From CAVYXZ01 sp965223835 (GTDB lineage Bacteria; Chloroflexota; Anaerolineae; Aggregatilineales; Phototrophicaceae): a DNA stretch of 64,000 bases. A program made the position numbers and the translations under genes. Location of the stretch: positions 682,001 through 746,000 of the forward strand of contig CBDCXQ010000001.1 in the NCBI GenBank assembly GCA_965223835.1, read 5' to 3'. Each line of letters starts with the position of its first letter. Position 1 is the first letter of the stretch. The notes beneath the pieces are model-generated. The model saw nothing but the letters and a program-made list of their open reading frames with translations. It had not been told where the DNA came from and made no database searches. Shown piece by piece: positions 8,089 through 16,845 of this stretch.

Positions 8089-8285
8089 GCGAAAAGGAAA
8101 AATGCACTGCGGCGTCGGGTGCAAGCGGAGTTCGCCCACCTCGACGACAACACCCCCAATTTTGATGAGGCATAAACTGAATCCAAGCCTTATCGCTCAA
8201 TAATAAATCAATTGTATAGTTTGGGCACCAGCTTCAGTTAACTTGAGGCTAAGAGCTAATCGCTATAGACTAATCGCTTCGAATC

Positions 8286-8314
8286 AAAAACACCCCACTG
8301 ATTTGAGGTGTTTT
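8286..8314 (-). terminator. terminator of tRNA-Asn
   Basis: On the minus strand AAAACACC (8314-8307) pairs perfectly with GGTGTTTT (8294-8287), followed by one more T. It lies eight bases past the tRNA 3' end. Confidence 0.75.
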
Positions 8315-8321
8315 CTGGTTG

Positions 8322-8393
8322 CTCCACAACCTGGATTCGAACCAGGAACCTACCGGTTAACAGCCGGTTGCTCTGCCGTTGAGCTATTGTGGA
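8322..8393 (-). tRNA. tRNA-Asn (anticodon GUU)
   Basis: The 72-nt cloverleaf reads, on the minus strand, acceptor TCCACAA paired with TTGTGGA, a D-arm AGCTCAACGGCAGAGC, an anticodon arm ACCGGCTGTTAACCGGT with anticodon GTT, and a T-arm CTGGTTCGAATCCAG. The discriminator base is G. The CCA end is not encoded (the next bases are CAA), so a CCA-adding enzyme is required. It has its own promoter and terminator and is transcribed toward the orphan MNT gene. Confidence 0.97.
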
Positions 8394-8404
8394 AAGTCTA
8401 AAAG

Positions 8405-8433
8405 AGAATAGCAAACTGCCCCGGTACTGTCAA
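8405..8433 (-). promoter_or_regulatory. promoter of tRNA-Asn
   Basis: On the minus strand a perfect TTGACA (8433-8428), a 17-base spacer and TATTCT (8410-8405) put the transcription start about five bases before the mature tRNA 5' end, so little or no leader would need removing. Confidence 0.75.
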
Positions 8434-8502
8434 GACATGTTTTGCAGTAACTGGAGAAGCAGGTAACATTAACAAAGTCGTGGCACACAGGAAGGGGTCC
8501 CG

Positions 8503-9654
8503 ATGACTACGGAGGTCACGGTTCGCAAAGTCGAGAATCAACGCGATTTTCAGGCCTTTTTTGAGTTTCCCTGGCACATCTATCGCAATGAGCCAAACTG
8601 GGTGCCACCTTTGCTCTCCATGCGGCGGGAATTACTGGATAAGCAGAAAAATCCGGCCTGGGAGTATATGAAGGGGGATTACTTTGCGGCCTGGCGGGGC
8701 GACCAGATCGTGGGCACGATCGCTGCGTTTGTCAACCATCGCCATAATGAATTTCATGAGGAGCATATCGGCTGGTTCGGCGCATTTGATGTTGAAGACG
8801 ATCAGGAAGCTGCCAGCGCATTACTCGCAACCGCAGTGGATTGGGTGCGAGGACGTGGCTATGATGCGATTCGCGGCCCGCAAACGTTTACGACGCATGA
8901 AGAATGCGGCATTCTTGTGGATGGCTTCTCACGTAACGTGTTGTTGATGCCCTATAATCACCCTTACTATCAAACATTGGTTGAACATGCCGGGTTCGAG
9001 AAATCAATGGATCTGTATAGTTTTCATATGGACCGAGCAAAATCTGGCGATAGCGGCCTTACCGACCGGCTGAAGCGCGTAACCCGATCGGTAATGAAAC
9101 GCAACAAAATCACGATCCGACCCATTGACCGCAAACGCCTTAAAGAGGAGTTTGCGTTGTTCAAAGAACTGTATAATACGGCATGGGACAAAAATTGGGG
9201 TTTTGTTCCGATGACGCCGCGCGAACTCGATAACATGGTCGAGAGCCTCGGCCAGTTTTTTGATCCTGATTTCGCGTTCTTCGCCTATGTAGATGGTGAG
9301 GCGGCGGGTTTCGTGCTGGGTGTGCCCGATTTTAACCAGGTTTTGCAACGAGCCAGCCCGCGTCCCGGTGTGCCCGAAATTCTCTCATTGTTACGGGCCG
9401 GTTGGTATTGGAAAGTGCAACCGGTGATTGACTGGGTACGGATTCCGTTGCTGGGGGTTAAGGAATCTTATCGCATGAAGGGGGTTGATGTGGCGCTGTA
9501 TATGACGATCTTACAGGCCTGTCTGGATAGCCCGCGTATTCATCATGCCGATGGTGGTTGGATTTTGGAAGCAAATGCGGCTATGGTGAAGGTGGCGAAC
9601 AATATGGGGCTTGAAATCTATAAAACACACCGGTTGTATGAACACCGGTTTTAA
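8503..9654 (+). CDS. GNAT-like acyltransferase family protein (YghO-like)
   Basis: A 383-residue cytoplasmic protein. The opening VRKVENQRDFQAFFEFPWHIYRNEPNWVPPL is characteristic of a family of large GNAT-like proteins that occur widely in bacteria without a defined substrate. A GNAT core can be seen around YFAAWRGDQIVGTIAAFVNHRHN and WFGAFDVEDDQEAASAL, and a second acetyltransferase-like segment around FAYVDGEAAGFVLGVPDFNQV. The ATG at 8503 follows AGGAAGGGG. It stands alone between tRNA-Asn and a response regulator. Naming a substrate would be guesswork. Confidence 0.75.
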   Translation: MTTEVTVRKVENQRDFQAFFEFPWHIYRNEPNWVPPLLSMRRELLDKQKNPAWEYMKGDYFAAWRGDQIVGTIAAFVNHRHNEFHEEHIGWFGAFDVEDDQEAASALLATAVDWVRGRGYDAIRGPQTFTTHEECGILVDGFSRNVLLMPYNHPYYQTLVEHAGFEKSMDLYSFHMDRAKSGDSGLTDRLKRVTRSVMKRNKITIRPIDRKRLKEEFALFKELYNTAWDKNWGFVPMTPRELDNMVESLGQFFDPDFAFFAYVDGEAAGFVLGVPDFNQVLQRASPRPGVPEILSLLRAGWYWKVQPVIDWVRIPLLGVKESYRMKGVDVALYMTILQACLDSPRIHHADGGWILEANAAMVKVANNMGLEIYKTHRLYEHRF

Positions 9655-9709
9655 ACTCGATTCAAGCTGTTATAATTTGTGATGGCGTTGCGCACAAAGA
9701 CCGGAATAG

Positions 9710-10078
9710 ATGCACATGGCAAAAATCTTGATTGTTGATGACGAGCCGCTGACCGTCGAAATGCTCAGTACCTTCCTGAGTTTGAGTGGACATCAACCTA
9801 TTGGTGCGCTTTCTGCCAACCAGACCTGGGATAAGCTGGCATATGAAGAACCCGATGCTGTGCTGCTCGATATTATGCTGCCCGATGGCAATGGCCTGGA
9901 AATATGTAAGCAACTGCGGGCCGATGGTCGCTGGCAAGATTTGCCAATTATCATCATTTCCGCCCATGCACCACCGATGACAAGGGAAGCCACTGAAGCC
10001 GGAGCCAGTGGTTATCTGGCGAAACCGATCAAACTCAACACCTTACAAGATGCGCTGCGCGACGCGAACGTCAATTAA
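9710..10078 (+). CDS. single-domain response regulator
   Basis: A 122-residue CheY-like receiver with no output domain. The acidic pair Asp10-Asp11 (IVDDEPLT), the phospho-acceptor Asp54 (LLDIMLPDG), the Ser84 switch position (IISAH) and Lys105 (LAKPI) are all present. It could pass phosphate on, or act by protein contact. No histidine kinase is adjacent. A TATAAT box lies at 9671-9676, about 33 bases before the start. Two ATGs, at 9710 and 9716, are both possible. Its stop overlaps that of the convergent solute-binding lipoprotein by three bases. Confidence 0.9.
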   Translation: MHMAKILIVDDEPLTVEMLSTFLSLSGHQPIGALSANQTWDKLAYEEPDAVLLDIMLPDGNGLEICKQLRADGRWQDLPIIIISAHAPPMTREATEAGASGYLAKPIKLNTLQDALRDANVN

Positions 10079-11388
10079 CCCGGCAAACGGCTGAGTAGAT
10101 TATTCGCGGCTTCTTCAGCAGTGCTTTCCCCAGCCAGAATGGCGATCAGCGCATTTTGCACTGCCCGTGCAATCGTGCCACCATCACTATCTGATAGTGG
10201 TAACACCGCGTTATTGAGCAATTCCTGAATAAACGCAATATATGGACTATTATCCCAGGATTGCAGTGCGTTCTGCCGCGAGGGGATCATGTTAATGGTG
10301 CGGCTATACTCGCTCTGACGTGTGGCATTCAGCATCCAGTTCAAAAATGAAATAGCCAGTGTTTGCTGGTTGGCACTGGAGGTGGTGATGACCCACATCC
10401 AACCATCAACTTTGCCGACGGTCTGACCGGATGCGGTAGGTATCGAGCCAAATTGTAAGGTTGCATCGGTTGCCAGCAAGTTAAGGTAGCCAGTAGAAGT
10501 GATGATCCCAGCGTCCAGTGTTCCAGCGATCAGCGCAGCCTGATAATCGGCAGGTGAAGTGTAATTAAGCACTGCCGGGTCGATCAGGCCGTTCAACACG
10601 GCTTGCTCGTAAAAGCCCAGGGTAATCTGGAGCGCATCGGCATCGAACACGACTTCTTCGCCTTGAGGTAAGACGCCGCCCGCATCCAGATATTGTGTCA
10701 GCAAAATTCTGTTGATCTGGTTGGTCTGACCCACCGGCATGGCGAAGGATATCTGATTGTTGAGAATATCGTCGAAACGTAAGGTTCGATGGGGTACTTC
10801 ATTAGGACGATAGGTCAAATGCTGGGCTTCCAGCATATAGGGCAGGCCAAATAACTCATTGTCGACCTGACCGAGCTGCAACGCGCTGGGGAAGAGATCG
10901 CCTAGAATAGCTGATGAGATTTCGCCTTCCAGGGGGAAAACTAACCGTGCCTGAACCGCGGCTAATAAGTCCTCCCGCCGCATCAGTGTCAGGTCGGGCA
11001 ATACTCCAGGTGCAACCGGGCTGGCTGTACGGAGGGTTGACATCACGCTGCCCAGTCCGGTGGCTTTCTTAAGCCGTAGTTCAACTTCAATATTGTCCTG
11101 GCTGGCTTCAAACGCTTCTATCTGGCGAGTGAAAAGCTCATTAGCCGGGTTGTTATCCAGCGGCAGTAACGGCTCTGGTAGCCAGATGACAATCCGGCTG
11201 GGGGCCGCTGATGTTTGCACAGGTTCAGGCTGTTGTGTCGGTGCTTGTACAATGGGTATCGGCGTTTCAGTGTTGAGGATGACGGTGGTCACAACCGGTG
11301 TCGTTGGCTGACTGCTATTGGTTGTGCAAGCGACCATCAGTCCACTGAGGATAGCTGTGAGTATAAATTGTCGAGAGACTAGCAACAT
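10075..11388 (-). CDS. extracellular solute-binding lipoprotein (ABC sugar type, orphan)
   Basis: A 437-residue protein with a lipoprotein signal peptide: a hydrophobic run then the lipobox LMVAC, so the mature N-terminus is a lipid-modified Cys. A Thr/Pro/Val-rich linker follows. The main body has the texture of family 1 solute-binding proteins (VIWLPEP, QIEAFEASQDNIEVELR, MRREDLLAAV, GWMWVITTSSANQQTLAISFLNWML). The ATG at 11388 has AGAGGA before it. No permease or ATPase gene is near, so it may serve a transporter encoded elsewhere or act as a sensor. It lies between two response regulators. Confidence 0.85.
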   Translation of the reverse strand: MLLVSRQFILTAILSGLMVACTTNSSQPTTPVVTTVILNTETPIPIVQAPTQQPEPVQTSAAPSRIVIWLPEPLLPLDNNPANELFTRQIEAFEASQDNIEVELRLKKATGLGSVMSTLRTASPVAPGVLPDLTLMRREDLLAAVQARLVFPLEGEISSAILGDLFPSALQLGQVDNELFGLPYMLEAQHLTYRPNEVPHRTLRFDDILNNQISFAMPVGQTNQINRILLTQYLDAGGVLPQGEEVVFDADALQITLGFYEQAVLNGLIDPAVLNYTSPADYQAALIAGTLDAGIITSTGYLNLLATDATLQFGSIPTASGQTVGKVDGWMWVITTSSANQQTLAISFLNWMLNATRQSEYSRTINMIPSRQNALQSWDNSPYIAFIQELLNNAVLPLSDSDGGTIARAVQNALIAILAGESTAEEAANNLLSRLPG

Positions 11389-11443
11389 GGAAATCCTCTG
11401 GCTGATAATTGCCAACAGCCATTATACACCAGGGGAAGCGGTA

Positions 11444-11824
11444 TCAAGGGCCGGGTTTGAGTAGCGTTTCGGCCCGTTTTAACATGTCTTGCATGTCCTG
11501 TATCTGCCAGGGTTTTTGGTACCAGCGGGCGTTCAGTTTATCGAGTTGTTCCTTGCCTGGGGACATGTAGGCTGAAGTCATCACGATGAGACCATAGCCA
11601 TTCAGTTCCTGGATTCTTTCGGCAACTTCCAGCCCGTTAATTGAGCCAGGAACGCGCATATCTAGCAGGTAAATATCAATGTCATTGATATTTTCTTCAA
11701 TGTACGTGATCGCCTCATCGCTGTTAATGAACTGCTTGATCTTGCAACCTGGACGTAGCGCCATCATCGTCGCTAACAGGATGTCACGGAGGGGTTTGGT
11801 GTCTTCCAGGTGGACGATATGCAT
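11444..11824 (-). CDS. single-domain response regulator
   Basis: A 126-residue receiver domain with no output domain. It is divergent from classical CheY: the first acidic cluster is LEDTK, the phospho-acceptor is Asp55 (LLDMRVPG), then VMTSAY with the Thr/Ser switch and a late Lys in WYQKPWQ. The ATG at 11824 is preferred because codons before it do not fit the fold; GAGGAA lies somewhat far upstream. It lies 55 bases beyond the start of the solute-binding lipoprotein on the same strand. No kinase is in the window, so its partner is unknown. Confidence 0.87.
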   Translation of the reverse strand: MHIVHLEDTKPLRDILLATMMALRPGCKIKQFINSDEAITYIEENINDIDIYLLDMRVPGSINGLEVAERIQELNGYGLIVMTSAYMSPGKEQLDKLNARWYQKPWQIQDMQDMLKRAETLLKPGP

Positions 11825-12000
11825 ATCGGATGATTCCTCTATTTTGTGTGAGGCGGCCAACTCACACCGATGTATCTAAGGTTTGTTTCGCTTGGGTCAA
11901 GCAACGCGCCAACCGTTTCTGGGTCACAAAAAGAGCATTAATTTTCACTCAAGCTTTTTCATAATACCATATATATGATAATTTTTACGCGACAACTATC

Positions 12001-12130
12001 GCTCTCTGACCACCTGACAGGGGCGGTTTCAACAGTTTTAATAGTAGTTATTGGGGTACATGAACCGGTGGCCTCAATGCCGCTTTGATTTTCTGGTATA
12101 GCCTTCAGGTGATCTGATTCGTCAGAGAGC
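12001..12130. repeat. 130-nt inverted repeat / structured element downstream of wecE
   Basis: The left arm at 12001-12017 (GCTCTCTGAC then CACCTGA) is exactly complementary to two blocks on the right, GTCAGAGAGC at 12121-12130 and TCAGGTG at 12105-12111, giving 17 perfect pairs with a 9-base bulge. Inside, CGGTTTCA (12024-12031) can pair with TGAACCG (12061-12067) with one bulge. The element begins seven bases after the wecE stop and fills most of the 312-base gap up to the response regulator start. No T-run follows, so it is not a plain terminator. It could be a small mobile repeat or a structured RNA. Confidence 0.6.
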
Positions 12131-12136
12131 AACCGC

Positions 12137-13267
12137 TTAGCCATTGAACTCGTGAATGGCATCCAGGACCTGTGACTGTTCGCCTTCAGTGAAATCATTG
12201 AACAAGGGCAGTCGCAACAATTGGTCGGCGACGCGTTCCGTAACCGGGCAATCACCCCCGAATTGTTCGCCCATTGTCGAGCGATTCAGCGGCTGGTAAT
12301 GAAAGACTGCCAGAATGCCCCGGTCTTTTAAGTGCTGAATCAACGCCTGCCGCATGCTCAATGTTGGCAATAAGATATAAAACATGTGATATGGTTGTTC
12401 ACATTCGGCTGGAATAATCGGCAGCCGAATGTTGTGATGCGCAGCCCAATCCCGCAACTCACGATCATATCGCTCCCAGGCACGCTGGCGACTGGCCTGA
12501 ATAACCGCACGGCCTTCCAGTTGAGCATACAGAATCGCGGCCAGCATGTCGGACGGTAAATAGCTTGATCCTATATCAACCCAGGTATATTTGGCGACCT
12601 GGCCCCGGTAGAATTGGCCGCGATTCGTCCCTTTTTCACGGATGATCTCGGCGCGTTCCAGATAGCGCTCGTCATTGATAATTAACGCGCCACCTTCACC
12701 GCAGGAAATGTTCTTGGTCTCATGAAAGCTCTGGGTCGCCAGGTTGCTAAGTGTACCCAGAAGTCGCCCTTTATACTTACCAAACAGGCCATGGGCATTA
12801 TCTTCAATCACAATCAGCCCGTGTGTGTCAGCAATCGCCTGAATAGTATCCATCTCACAGGCGACCCCCGCATAATGGACCACGACAATCGCTTTTGTGC
12901 GCGGCGTAATCAGTGCTTCGAGCTGCTCTTCATCAATATTCAGGGTGTCGGGCCGGATGTCGGCAAATACCGGACGTGCCCCCCGCAGCACATAAGCATT
13001 GACTGTTGAAACAAAGGTGAATGCCGGAACAATGACCTCATCGCCCGGTTGTAAGTCAATCAGCAGCGCCGTCATTTCCAGCGCATGGGTGCAACTGGTC
13101 GTGAGCAGCGCCTTGGGCGCGCCGAGGATCTCCTCAAGCAATGCGTGGCACTTTTTGGTAAATGGACCATCGCCGGACGCGTGCCGGTTGGCAATCACCT
13201 GGGTAATGTATGCCAATTCAGACCCAACCAGGCTCGGGCGGTTAAAGGGGATAGGATAACCTGTCAT
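12137..13267 (-). CDS. wecE: dTDP-4-amino-4,6-dideoxygalactose transaminase
   Basis: A 376-residue PLP enzyme, the same length as E. coli WecE (RffA), and strongly alike throughout, for example GDEVIVPAFTFVSTVNAYVL, VHYAGVACEMDTI, EIIREKGTNRGQFYRGQV and MFYILL. The PLP Lys is Lys185 in SFHETKN. It makes dTDP-Fuc4N from the 4-keto sugar with glutamate, for cell-surface glycans. The ATG at 13267 begins the conserved N-terminus. A matching wecB lies 17 kb away. Elsewhere the two enzymes often sit together, so a surface polymer containing ManNAc and Fuc4N derivatives is possible but not shown. Confidence 0.9.
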   Translation of the reverse strand: MTGYPIPFNRPSLVGSELAYITQVIANRHASGDGPFTKKCHALLEEILGAPKALLTTSCTHALEMTALLIDLQPGDEVIVPAFTFVSTVNAYVLRGARPVFADIRPDTLNIDEEQLEALITPRTKAIVVVHYAGVACEMDTIQAIADTHGLIVIEDNAHGLFGKYKGRLLGTLSNLATQSFHETKNISCGEGGALIINDERYLERAEIIREKGTNRGQFYRGQVAKYTWVDIGSSYLPSDMLAAILYAQLEGRAVIQASRQRAWERYDRELRDWAAHHNIRLPIIPAECEQPYHMFYILLPTLSMRQALIQHLKDRGILAVFHYQPLNRSTMGEQFGGDCPVTERVADQLLRLPLFNDFTEGEQSQVLDAIHEFNG

Positions 13268-13507
13268 TGTGAACCTTGTTTTGTAGTGCCATGTTGAAGA
13301 TCGACAATAGAGAGCTATTCTACCTGAGAATACAGATGCTTTATACAACCATTGAGGTCTTTCCTGCGACGTTACAGTGATGCGGTATTATGCTGGGCGC
13401 GATCAAACGTAAACCTGACCAGCAACACGCGGAAAACGTTACGTCTTAGATTTTGGTTGTCGCCTCTAAAATGGATATGGCAATAGCAACCATGATATGG
13501 GGTGATA

Positions 13508-14647
13508 ATGGTGCGGGCGGTGGCGATCAACGAGCAAATATTCACGGATACTCGCGTCGCCCAGGCGCGTCAACAAGCGGTGCGCATCGGGTTGATAACC
13601 CTTCTTTTGACGACGCTGCTGGTAATCTATATCTTAAGTCAAAACGGGAACAATCCCTTGACGTTTGCCTGGATTGGCACGCGATATGCGGATTTGGATC
13701 CGCAAGGCACTATTGGCTACGATGGTCAGTTTGCTTATTATATCGCTCGCGATGGCTTTGCGGCTGCCCCTTCGCTTGACAACGTAAGTTGGCGTTTTCA
13801 GCGCATTCTCTATCCGGTGCTGGCCCGCAGCTTGATGGTTGGTGATCTGCAGCTTCTTCCCTGGATCATGATTGGAATTAATGTGATCGCCCATAGTGTT
13901 GGGGCCGCTTTACTAACCTATATGCTGGTGTTGCAGCGTGCCCCGGCCTGGGGCGGGCTGATTTACGCATTATGGATTGGCAGTTTGTTCGGGGTGCGGT
14001 TGGACCTCCATGAACCATTGTGTCTTGCGCTCTCGCTGGCGGCGATAGTGGCTTATATCCACCGTCGAGAACGCTGGGTCATGCTCTGTCTGGTACTTGC
14101 TACCGCGACAAAGGAAATTGGGCTGGTGTTTACTGCGGCGATTGCTTTGCATGCCTTTGGTGAGCGGCGTTGGAATCGGGGCATTTATATCCTGAGCGGT
14201 CCCGTACTGTTTACTATAACCTGGTGGGGTGCTCTGTGGTTGGTGTTCGGGCAATTGCCGGTGGGTACTTCAGCAGCCAGTTTGACAATCATTCCGCTGG
14301 TGGGGATACTTGCAGTAACGGACATATTCAACATCATCATGTACTTGCTCTGGCTGGTTCTTCCAGCCGGTGTGATGATAATGCTTGGGGTGCGCCATTT
14401 TTGGCACCACCGAGAACTCCCACTAGGTTTGACTCTGCTAATGGGTGGCACGTATTTTTTTACAATTATGCCCACCGCCACCTGGGTTGACCCGGTCGCG
14501 GCCTTCCGGGTGGCAACAACCTTAGTGGTCACGGCGATCTTATTTATTGGCTGGCATATGCCGAAACAAATCAAATGGTTAGCGGTGCTGTGGATGCCCA
14601 CTGTGTTCGTCTTCATGATGCTCATTCAGGTGCTCAATTCAAATTGA
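13508..14647 (+). CDS. multi-spanning membrane protein (GT-C-like), function unknown
   Basis: A 379-residue integral membrane protein with about nine or ten hydrophobic segments. After the first helix comes TRYADLDPQGTIGYDGQFAYYIARDG, a loop rich in Asp/Tyr that recalls the acidic first loop of GT-C glycosyltransferases, which use lipid-linked sugars. It is shorter than typical GT39 or GT87 enzymes and I cannot name a substrate. The ATG at 13508 follows GGGGTGATA; a GTG at 13502 is also possible. Its last codons lie inside a perfect 8-bp palindrome that abuts the LacI-gene promoter. Neighbouring wecE supports a role in surface glycans. Confidence 0.7.
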   Translation: MVRAVAINEQIFTDTRVAQARQQAVRIGLITLLLTTLLVIYILSQNGNNPLTFAWIGTRYADLDPQGTIGYDGQFAYYIARDGFAAAPSLDNVSWRFQRILYPVLARSLMVGDLQLLPWIMIGINVIAHSVGAALLTYMLVLQRAPAWGGLIYALWIGSLFGVRLDLHEPLCLALSLAAIVAYIHRRERWVMLCLVLATATKEIGLVFTAAIALHAFGERRWNRGIYILSGPVLFTITWWGALWLVFGQLPVGTSAASLTIIPLVGILAVTDIFNIIMYLLWLVLPAGVMIMLGVRHFWHHRELPLGLTLLMGGTYFFTIMPTATWVDPVAAFRVATTLVVTAILFIGWHMPKQIKWLAVLWMPTVFVFMMLIQVLNSN

Positions 14648-14704
14648 ATTGCTTGACAGATAGGCGGCTATACGTTAAACATAATGCGTTATTTTGCTAA
14701 TGCG
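14635..14704 (+). promoter_or_regulatory. promoter and candidate operators of the LacI-family gene
   Basis: TTGACA at 14653-14658 and TAAACA at 14676-14681 are 17 bases apart. A perfect inverted repeat CAATTCAA-a-TTGAATTG (14635-14651) touches the -35 box. Downstream, ATAATGCGTTAT (14681-14692) is nearly palindromic, and the 7-mer TAATGCG recurs at 14682 and 14698. These are natural sites for autoregulation by the LacI protein, but which one binds is not known. Confidence 0.45.
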
Positions 14705-14741
14705 CTTTAGTAGTTTTTCTTGCTCAAAAAGATGATTTTTG

Positions 14742-15785
14742 ATGAAAAAGTCGCAGGTAACTGCTCAAGAAGTTGCCAAACGAGCCGGGGTATCGCCAAC
14801 AACGGTCTCATTTGTCATGAATGACATCAAATCGGCCAACATCAGTGAAGCCACTCGTCAACGGGTCATTGAAGCGGCAGATGAATTGGCTTATGTTCCC
14901 CGTGCGGCTGCCCGGTCGTTGGCCCAGGGCCGCAGCGATAACCTCGGGTTAGTACTGATTAAACCCCATGACGCAGTTTTTAATGACCCATACATGCCCC
15001 ACGTGATTAAAGGAATTAGTCTGGTGACGCGTCGGCATGGGTTTCGGATCCTGGTGGAAATGGTTGAAGACTCCAGCCATTCTCAAGTATTTCAGACGCT
15101 GGTGCGCAGCGGTGAAGTCGCGTGCGCAATTGTGGCGGGGTCGGTGTGGGACCTGCGCGATGATCTGAAAACTCTGGTGATTGAGGGTTTTCCAGTCGTT
15201 AGCCTTGATATGATTGAAAATCTACCGACAAAGATCGTCTCCATTGATCATTTTGGTGGGGTGCGTAAGGTCGTTTCACATCTCATCAATCTCAACCATC
15301 AGCGGATTGCCTGTATCGTCTATTCTCAGACTGATCTTCACGCCCGACAGCGATTAGATGTGTTCCGTGAGACGCTGCGTGCCGCCAATCTTTCGTTTGA
15401 TGAAAGGCTGCTACGCTTTGGCGATCATGATCCGGAAAGCGGCTATGCGGCGATGAAATCCTTACTCGAAGCTGACGCACGACCCACAGCGGTGTTTGGT
15501 ATGAACGATATGATGGCGATTGGTGCCATGACGGCTATCCGTGAGGCAGGTTTGTCGGTGCCGGATGATATTGCCGTCGCGGGTTATGATGGAGTACGTG
15601 AAGCACGGTTTACCTATCCACCGCTGACGACGGCTTCTTCACCGGAGGTTGAGCTGGGCCAACGTGCCGCCGCTGTCGTCCTTGATATGCTCGATGGAAA
15701 ACCAATTGATGATGCGCCGATTCTATTGCAGAGTCAGCTCATTGTTCGTGAGTCCTGTGGCGCGAACCCCAAAAAGGATAATTGA
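14742..15785 (+). CDS. LacI-family transcriptional regulator
   Basis: A 347-residue repressor-type regulator. The N-terminal helix-turn-helix and hinge are textbook: TAQEVAKRAGVSPTTVSFVMN, then ATRQRVIEAADELAYVPRAAARSL. A periplasmic-binding-protein-like ligand domain follows (NLGLVLIKPHDA, GFPVVSLDMIE, AVFGMNDMMAIGAMTAIREAG, IAVAGYDGV). Such proteins bind a sugar or related small molecule and release or gain DNA binding. The ATG at 14742 is preferred over TTG at 14739. The stop is four bases before the first Opp/Dpp ATPase gene, so it probably controls that transporter and itself. Confidence 0.93.
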   Translation: MKKSQVTAQEVAKRAGVSPTTVSFVMNDIKSANISEATRQRVIEAADELAYVPRAAARSLAQGRSDNLGLVLIKPHDAVFNDPYMPHVIKGISLVTRRHGFRILVEMVEDSSHSQVFQTLVRSGEVACAIVAGSVWDLRDDLKTLVIEGFPVVSLDMIENLPTKIVSIDHFGGVRKVVSHLINLNHQRIACIVYSQTDLHARQRLDVFRETLRAANLSFDERLLRFGDHDPESGYAAMKSLLEADARPTAVFGMNDMMAIGAMTAIREAGLSVPDDIAVAGYDGVREARFTYPPLTTASSPEVELGQRAAAVVLDMLDGKPIDDAPILLQSQLIVRESCGANPKKDN

Positions 15786-15789
15786 ATTT

Positions 15790-16803
15790 ATGGAAGCGAT
15801 TGCGGTTGATAATATCCTGGAGATTAAAGACTTACGAACCTATTTCTTCCTGGAAAAAGGCACCGTTAAGGCCGTTGATGGCGTCAATTTGCATCTGGAG
15901 CGCAAAAAGACGCTGGGCGTGGTGGGTGAAAGCGGTTGCGGGAAAAGTGTGACCGCCCGCTCGGTGATGCGGATCGTGAAATCGCCGCCGGGCAAGATTG
16001 TTGATGGTGAAATCATATTTCGTCCGGCGCGTGGTAAAAAAAGCAATATCAACCTCGCGCAACTTGACCCACGCGGCGATGCGATTCGTAATATTCGCGG
16101 CGGTGAAATCTCCATGATTTTTCAGGAGCCAATGACGTCGCTTAATCCGCTATATACAGTGGGCAAGCAGATCGCGGAAACGGTGGAACTTCACCAGAAG
16201 GTGGGTACCAAAGAAGCGCTGGAACGGGCGCTGGAAATGCTGCAAAAAGTTCATATCAGCGAACCCAAACAACGTTTGAAGCAGTATCCCCATCAGTTGA
16301 GTGGCGGGATGCGACAGCGGGTGATGATCGCGCTGGCATTATCGTGTAATCCGTCGCTACTGATCGCTGACGAGCCAACGACTGCGCTGGATGTCACGGT
16401 ACAGGCACAGATTCTGGACTTGATGCGTAACCTGCAAAATGATTTTGATTCTGCCATTATGATGATTACCCATAACCTGGGGGTGGTCTCGCAAATGGCC
16501 GATCAGGTTGCTGTGATGTACTTCGGCAAAGTGGTTGAGTATGGACCGGTTCGTGAGATCTTCCATAATCCGCTGCACCCGTATACAGTTGGTTTGCTCA
16601 ACTCGGTGCCGGTTTTGGGCAAGAAAAAATCGGAACGGTTGATACCGATCAGAGGTATGGTTCCCAATGCGACCAGCGACATAAAGGGCTGTGCCTTTGC
16701 CGCCCGTTGCCCGCATGTCATGAAAATCTGCGAAGAGCAGCCGCCGCTTGAACCCGCCGCACCGGGGCATGATGTCGCGTGCTGGCTGCACCAAAAACAT
16801 TAG
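15790..16803 (+). CDS. Opp/Dpp-type ABC transporter ATPase (OppD-like)
   Basis: A 337-residue ATP-binding subunit for uptake of peptides, nickel or oligosaccharides. Walker A is GESGCGKS, the Q-loop FQEPMTSLNP, the signature LSGGMRQRV, Walker B LLIADEPTTALD, and the H-loop is the His in MITHNLGVVS. The C-terminal oligopeptide/dipeptide extension with cysteines (KGCAFAARCPHVMKIC) is present and may bind an iron-sulfur cluster as in some relatives. The ATG at 15790 is four bases past the LacI stop. No permease or binding-protein gene is in the window, so the substrate is open; the LacI neighbour points to a carbohydrate. Confidence 0.93.
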   Translation: MEAIAVDNILEIKDLRTYFFLEKGTVKAVDGVNLHLERKKTLGVVGESGCGKSVTARSVMRIVKSPPGKIVDGEIIFRPARGKKSNINLAQLDPRGDAIRNIRGGEISMIFQEPMTSLNPLYTVGKQIAETVELHQKVGTKEALERALEMLQKVHISEPKQRLKQYPHQLSGGMRQRVMIALALSCNPSLLIADEPTTALDVTVQAQILDLMRNLQNDFDSAIMMITHNLGVVSQMADQVAVMYFGKVVEYGPVREIFHNPLHPYTVGLLNSVPVLGKKKSERLIPIRGMVPNATSDIKGCAFAARCPHVMKICEEQPPLEPAAPGHDVACWLHQKH

Positions 16804-16845
16804 CATTGCCGTAACTAACCTTTATACGATGGGTATTCTCACACG

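Noticed and set aside
8089..8175. 28-codon open stretch after the orphan MNT gene that might have been a HEPN remnant
   Set aside because: Read in three frames it shows no HEPN pattern; too short to call.
11959..12255. 98-codon open frame through the 130-nt inverted repeat
   Set aside because: Overlaps the wecE C-terminus in another frame and shows no protein-like pattern.
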